From Niastella sp966212235 (lineage in GTDB: Bacteria > Bacteroidota > Bacteroidia > Chitinophagales > Chitinophagaceae), in NCBI GenBank assembly GCA_966212235.1, contig CBIHPP010000005.1:310001-374000 (forward strand): a stretch of DNA of 64,000 nt. Reading direction: 5' to 3'. The stretch's first letter is position 1. Each line of letters opens with the position of its first letter. Under the pieces are notes generated by a model, which did no database searches, was not told the DNA's origin, and worked only from the letters and a program-made list of their open reading frames with translations. This document shows positions 62,162 through 64,000 of this stretch, in pieces. Made by a program: the position numbers and the translations under genes.

Positions 62162-64000
62162 TCAATAACCGATATTCTGTTTCAGGTTAATGGTGCCGGT
62201 TGCATTTGTTATATCAATTTGTGATTGTGGAATCGGATAATATTCATTCTTTTTGGCAGTAAACGTAGCCGACGGGTTAACGGCAAAAATGGTAGGCCTT
62301 GTTTTTTCAGCTGCTGCATAGGCATTTAACGTAGGCGCCATCACCGTGCCGGTACCATTATCCCAACGGGCCAGATCGAAAAAGCGTTGCCCTTCCATAG
62401 CCAGCTCCAGTCTTCTTTCGAACCGGATAGCCTTCAACGCATAAGTTTTATCACTAAATGCTCCTGCAGGATACAAGCTTATAAGATATTTATCTGCAAG
62501 TTCTGATAGTGCTGATATTTTATATTTGCCGGTGGCTGCGTCATATTCACTATTTCTATAAACCCAGCTTGATTTTGCAGCGCGATCGCGCACAAAATTA
62601 ACATAGGCGAGTGCTTTAGCTGCACTGCCTACTTCAATCTCACATTCTGCAGCCCATAACAATACATCGGCAAAACGAATCAGGTTAACATTGTTGGCAG
62701 CCATTTGCGTAGGTCCCCAAAAACTGGTCTCCGTAGATGACAACGTATTTTGTTGGGACTTGGCATACGTATTTTTTTTGGGACTGAAATAGCCATCAGT
62801 ACCCGGGTCACGGATCCAGGTATTTACAGGAGTAGGTCCCCAGTCGAAAAAAGGAATACCTGGCCGACCCATCGTCCAGTCAATGCGCGGATCTAAATTT
62901 CCTGTATAAGGACTGGTGGGGTCACTTACATTCGGACTGTTGTTATACGTATCGAATAGTGGCAATCCGTCGCTTCCTGTTTTATACGCATTGGCAAGCG
63001 ATATAGATGGGTTATTGAAACCACAGCAACCACCAGGACCGGCGCTGTTCGGGAAATTCAGGTTATCGCCATAATTACCATTTGTACCCGATCCATCGTT
63101 TACTGAAGCCTGATAGGCAAATACCGATTCATGGCTGTTATCGGTAGCTGCATTAAAATTATCCTGGAAATTCACCAGCGAGTATGGCAAACCACCTGCT
63201 GTTTTTCCGTTGCCAGTACCACCATAAGTGGCTGGTATTATTTTATCGAGTTGTGCTTTTGCCAATGCATATTTATACTGGAAAAGATATGTTTTGGCAA
63301 GATATGCAATGGCAGCCGACTTGTTAGCTCTTCCCCTTTGTGGTTGCTCATCGGGCAGATTGTCAACCGCAAACTGAAAATCAGCTTCTATTTTTGGCCA
63401 TATATCTATAAAATTACCTGAGGCATCTACATTAGGCACATTGGTGTTCTTGGCTGCTGCTGTTATTGTTTCATCAGCATAAGGTACATTCTTCCACATT
63501 TTTTTGGCTTCAAAATGAAAATGCGCCCTTAAAAAACGAGCTTCAGCAGTCATCGTTTTACGACGATCTGCCGATATAGTAGTGTCCTTAGCTAAGAAAC
63601 GCAATACATCATTGGCCCTTTGCGCGCCATCGTATACAGCCCGCCATTTTTCATTAAAATAAGGGTTGCTGACATTATATGCCCATGTTTCAATGGGAAC
63701 AATATCGCCCTGGTCACTCGGCGTTGATCCTTTGTAGGAATCATCGGCCGCTACGCTTCCAAATACCCAGTTAGAAGCTGCAGAACCCCAGGTGTTACCG
63801 GGCGCTCCGCCCTGACCGCTTACCATATGATAGGCGCCAACGAGCAGCCCTTCTATCCCTGCCTGGTTAACCAGTTGATCGGGGTTAAACGCACCTAAAG
63901 GCTTTTTATCGAGGAAACCTTTTCCGCAGGCAAATACCAGTATCAGCGTTACCAGGGAAAAAACCGTGATCTGTTTATATGTTAAAGGAATTCTTTTCAT
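62162..64000 (-). CDS. SusD/RagB family outer-membrane nutrient-binding lipoprotein
   Basis: This 612-aa lipoprotein (lipobox VFAC, Cys about 25) forms the lid of a SusCD glycan importer. Family features are FLDKKPLGAFNPDQL near the start, TPR-type helices with MTAEARFLRAHFHFEAKKMW (in part), and the C-terminal RFERRLELAMEGQRFFDLARW with NEYYPIPQSQIDI. The ATG is the last codon of the window (64000-63998), so the gene is complete. The matching susC should lie immediately upstream, beyond the right edge. The substrate may be the one cleaved by the glycosidase at 56278. Confidence 0.95.
   Translation of the reverse strand: MKRIPLTYKQITVFSLVTLILVFACGKGFLDKKPLGAFNPDQLVNQAGIEGLLVGAYHMVSGQGGAPGNTWGSAASNWVFGSVAADDSYKGSTPSDQGDIVPIETWAYNVSNPYFNEKWRAVYDGAQRANDVLRFLAKDTTISADRRKTMTAEARFLRAHFHFEAKKMWKNVPYADETITAAAKNTNVPNVDASGNFIDIWPKIEADFQFAVDNLPDEQPQRGRANKSAAIAYLAKTYLFQYKYALAKAQLDKIIPATYGGTGNGKTAGGLPYSLVNFQDNFNAATDNSHESVFAYQASVNDGSGTNGNYGDNLNFPNSAGPGGCCGFNNPSISLANAYKTGSDGLPLFDTYNNSPNVSDPTSPYTGNLDPRIDWTMGRPGIPFFDWGPTPVNTWIRDPGTDGYFSPKKNTYAKSQQNTLSSTETSFWGPTQMAANNVNLIRFADVLLWAAECEIEVGSAAKALAYVNFVRDRAAKSSWVYRNSEYDAATGKYKISALSELADKYLISLYPAGAFSDKTYALKAIRFERRLELAMEGQRFFDLARWDNGTGTVMAPTLNAYAAAEKTRPTIFAVNPSATFTAKKNEYYPIPQSQIDITNATGTINLKQNIGY

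Overview
The window looks like a chromosomal segment of a Bacteroidota bacterium, most likely of the Chitinophagaceae (Niastella/Chitinophaga type). Supporting signs are a SusD lipoprotein with a FG-GAP/ASPIC partner, type IX secretion cargo and a PorP/SprF protein, a barrel-less TonB-plug protein, a DUF2795-like small protein, few Shine-Dalgarno sequences, and a recurrent TAnnTTTG promoter -7 box with TTTG/TTG about 19 bp upstream at the best sites. No tRNA, rRNA, insertion sequence, integrase or CRISPR array was found.

Layout. 1-5.7 kb: 5' part of a mitochondrial-type citrate synthase (cut by the window edge), LptF/LptG permease, a frameshifted secreted esterase, a sialidase lipoprotein and tgt. 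5.8-8.5 kb: membrane glycosyltransferase, rsmG, an orphan NarL-type response regulator, then an apparent promoter-terminator pair that may encode a small RNA. 8.8-19.1 kb: M1 peptidase, PepSY-like protein, pssA-purS-rsmI, Xaa-Pro aminopeptidase, pckA, DUF922 protein, deoxynucleoside kinase, trpS. 19.5-24.8 kb: gatC, an ABC ATPase, a PduO adenosyltransferase, a large LRR-KAP NTPase on the opposite strand, lolD. 25-31.8 kb: DUF2795-like protein, then the minus-strand series nif3, zinc ribbon protein, TPR protein, recN, fabI. 31.9-35 kb: a poorly characterised plus-strand stretch with a membrane-anchored HTH protein and three unknown proteins. 35-44.7 kb: MG2/TonB-plug protein, thioesterase, metE, nrdB-nrdA. 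45-56 kb: M32 carboxypeptidase, lipoprotein, giant PKD cargo protein plus PorP, unknown secreted protein, peroxiredoxin, a minimal sorting-domain protein, rlmI. 56.3-64 kb: minus-strand operon susD, FG-GAP/ASPIC lipoprotein, GH101/GH129-like glycosidase; the matching susC should lie just past the right edge.

The strongest functional theme is vitamin B12 economy. Two cobalamin riboswitches, both on the minus strand, precede metE (B12-independent methionine synthase) and nrdB-nrdA (oxygen-dependent class I ribonucleotide reductase). A PduO adenosyltransferase that makes adenosylcobalamin is also present. This predicts that the genome elsewhere encodes MetH and a class II (B12-dependent) reductase. 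The most novel single gene is the LRR-KAP NTPase at 21168-23888, which resembles immune-type NTPases in layout. At the DNA level, many intergenic gaps hold short words repeated in tandem or as inverted pairs. One word recurs at three places and, inverted, at a fourth. Several genes have a -7 box so close to the start codon that their mRNAs may be leaderless.
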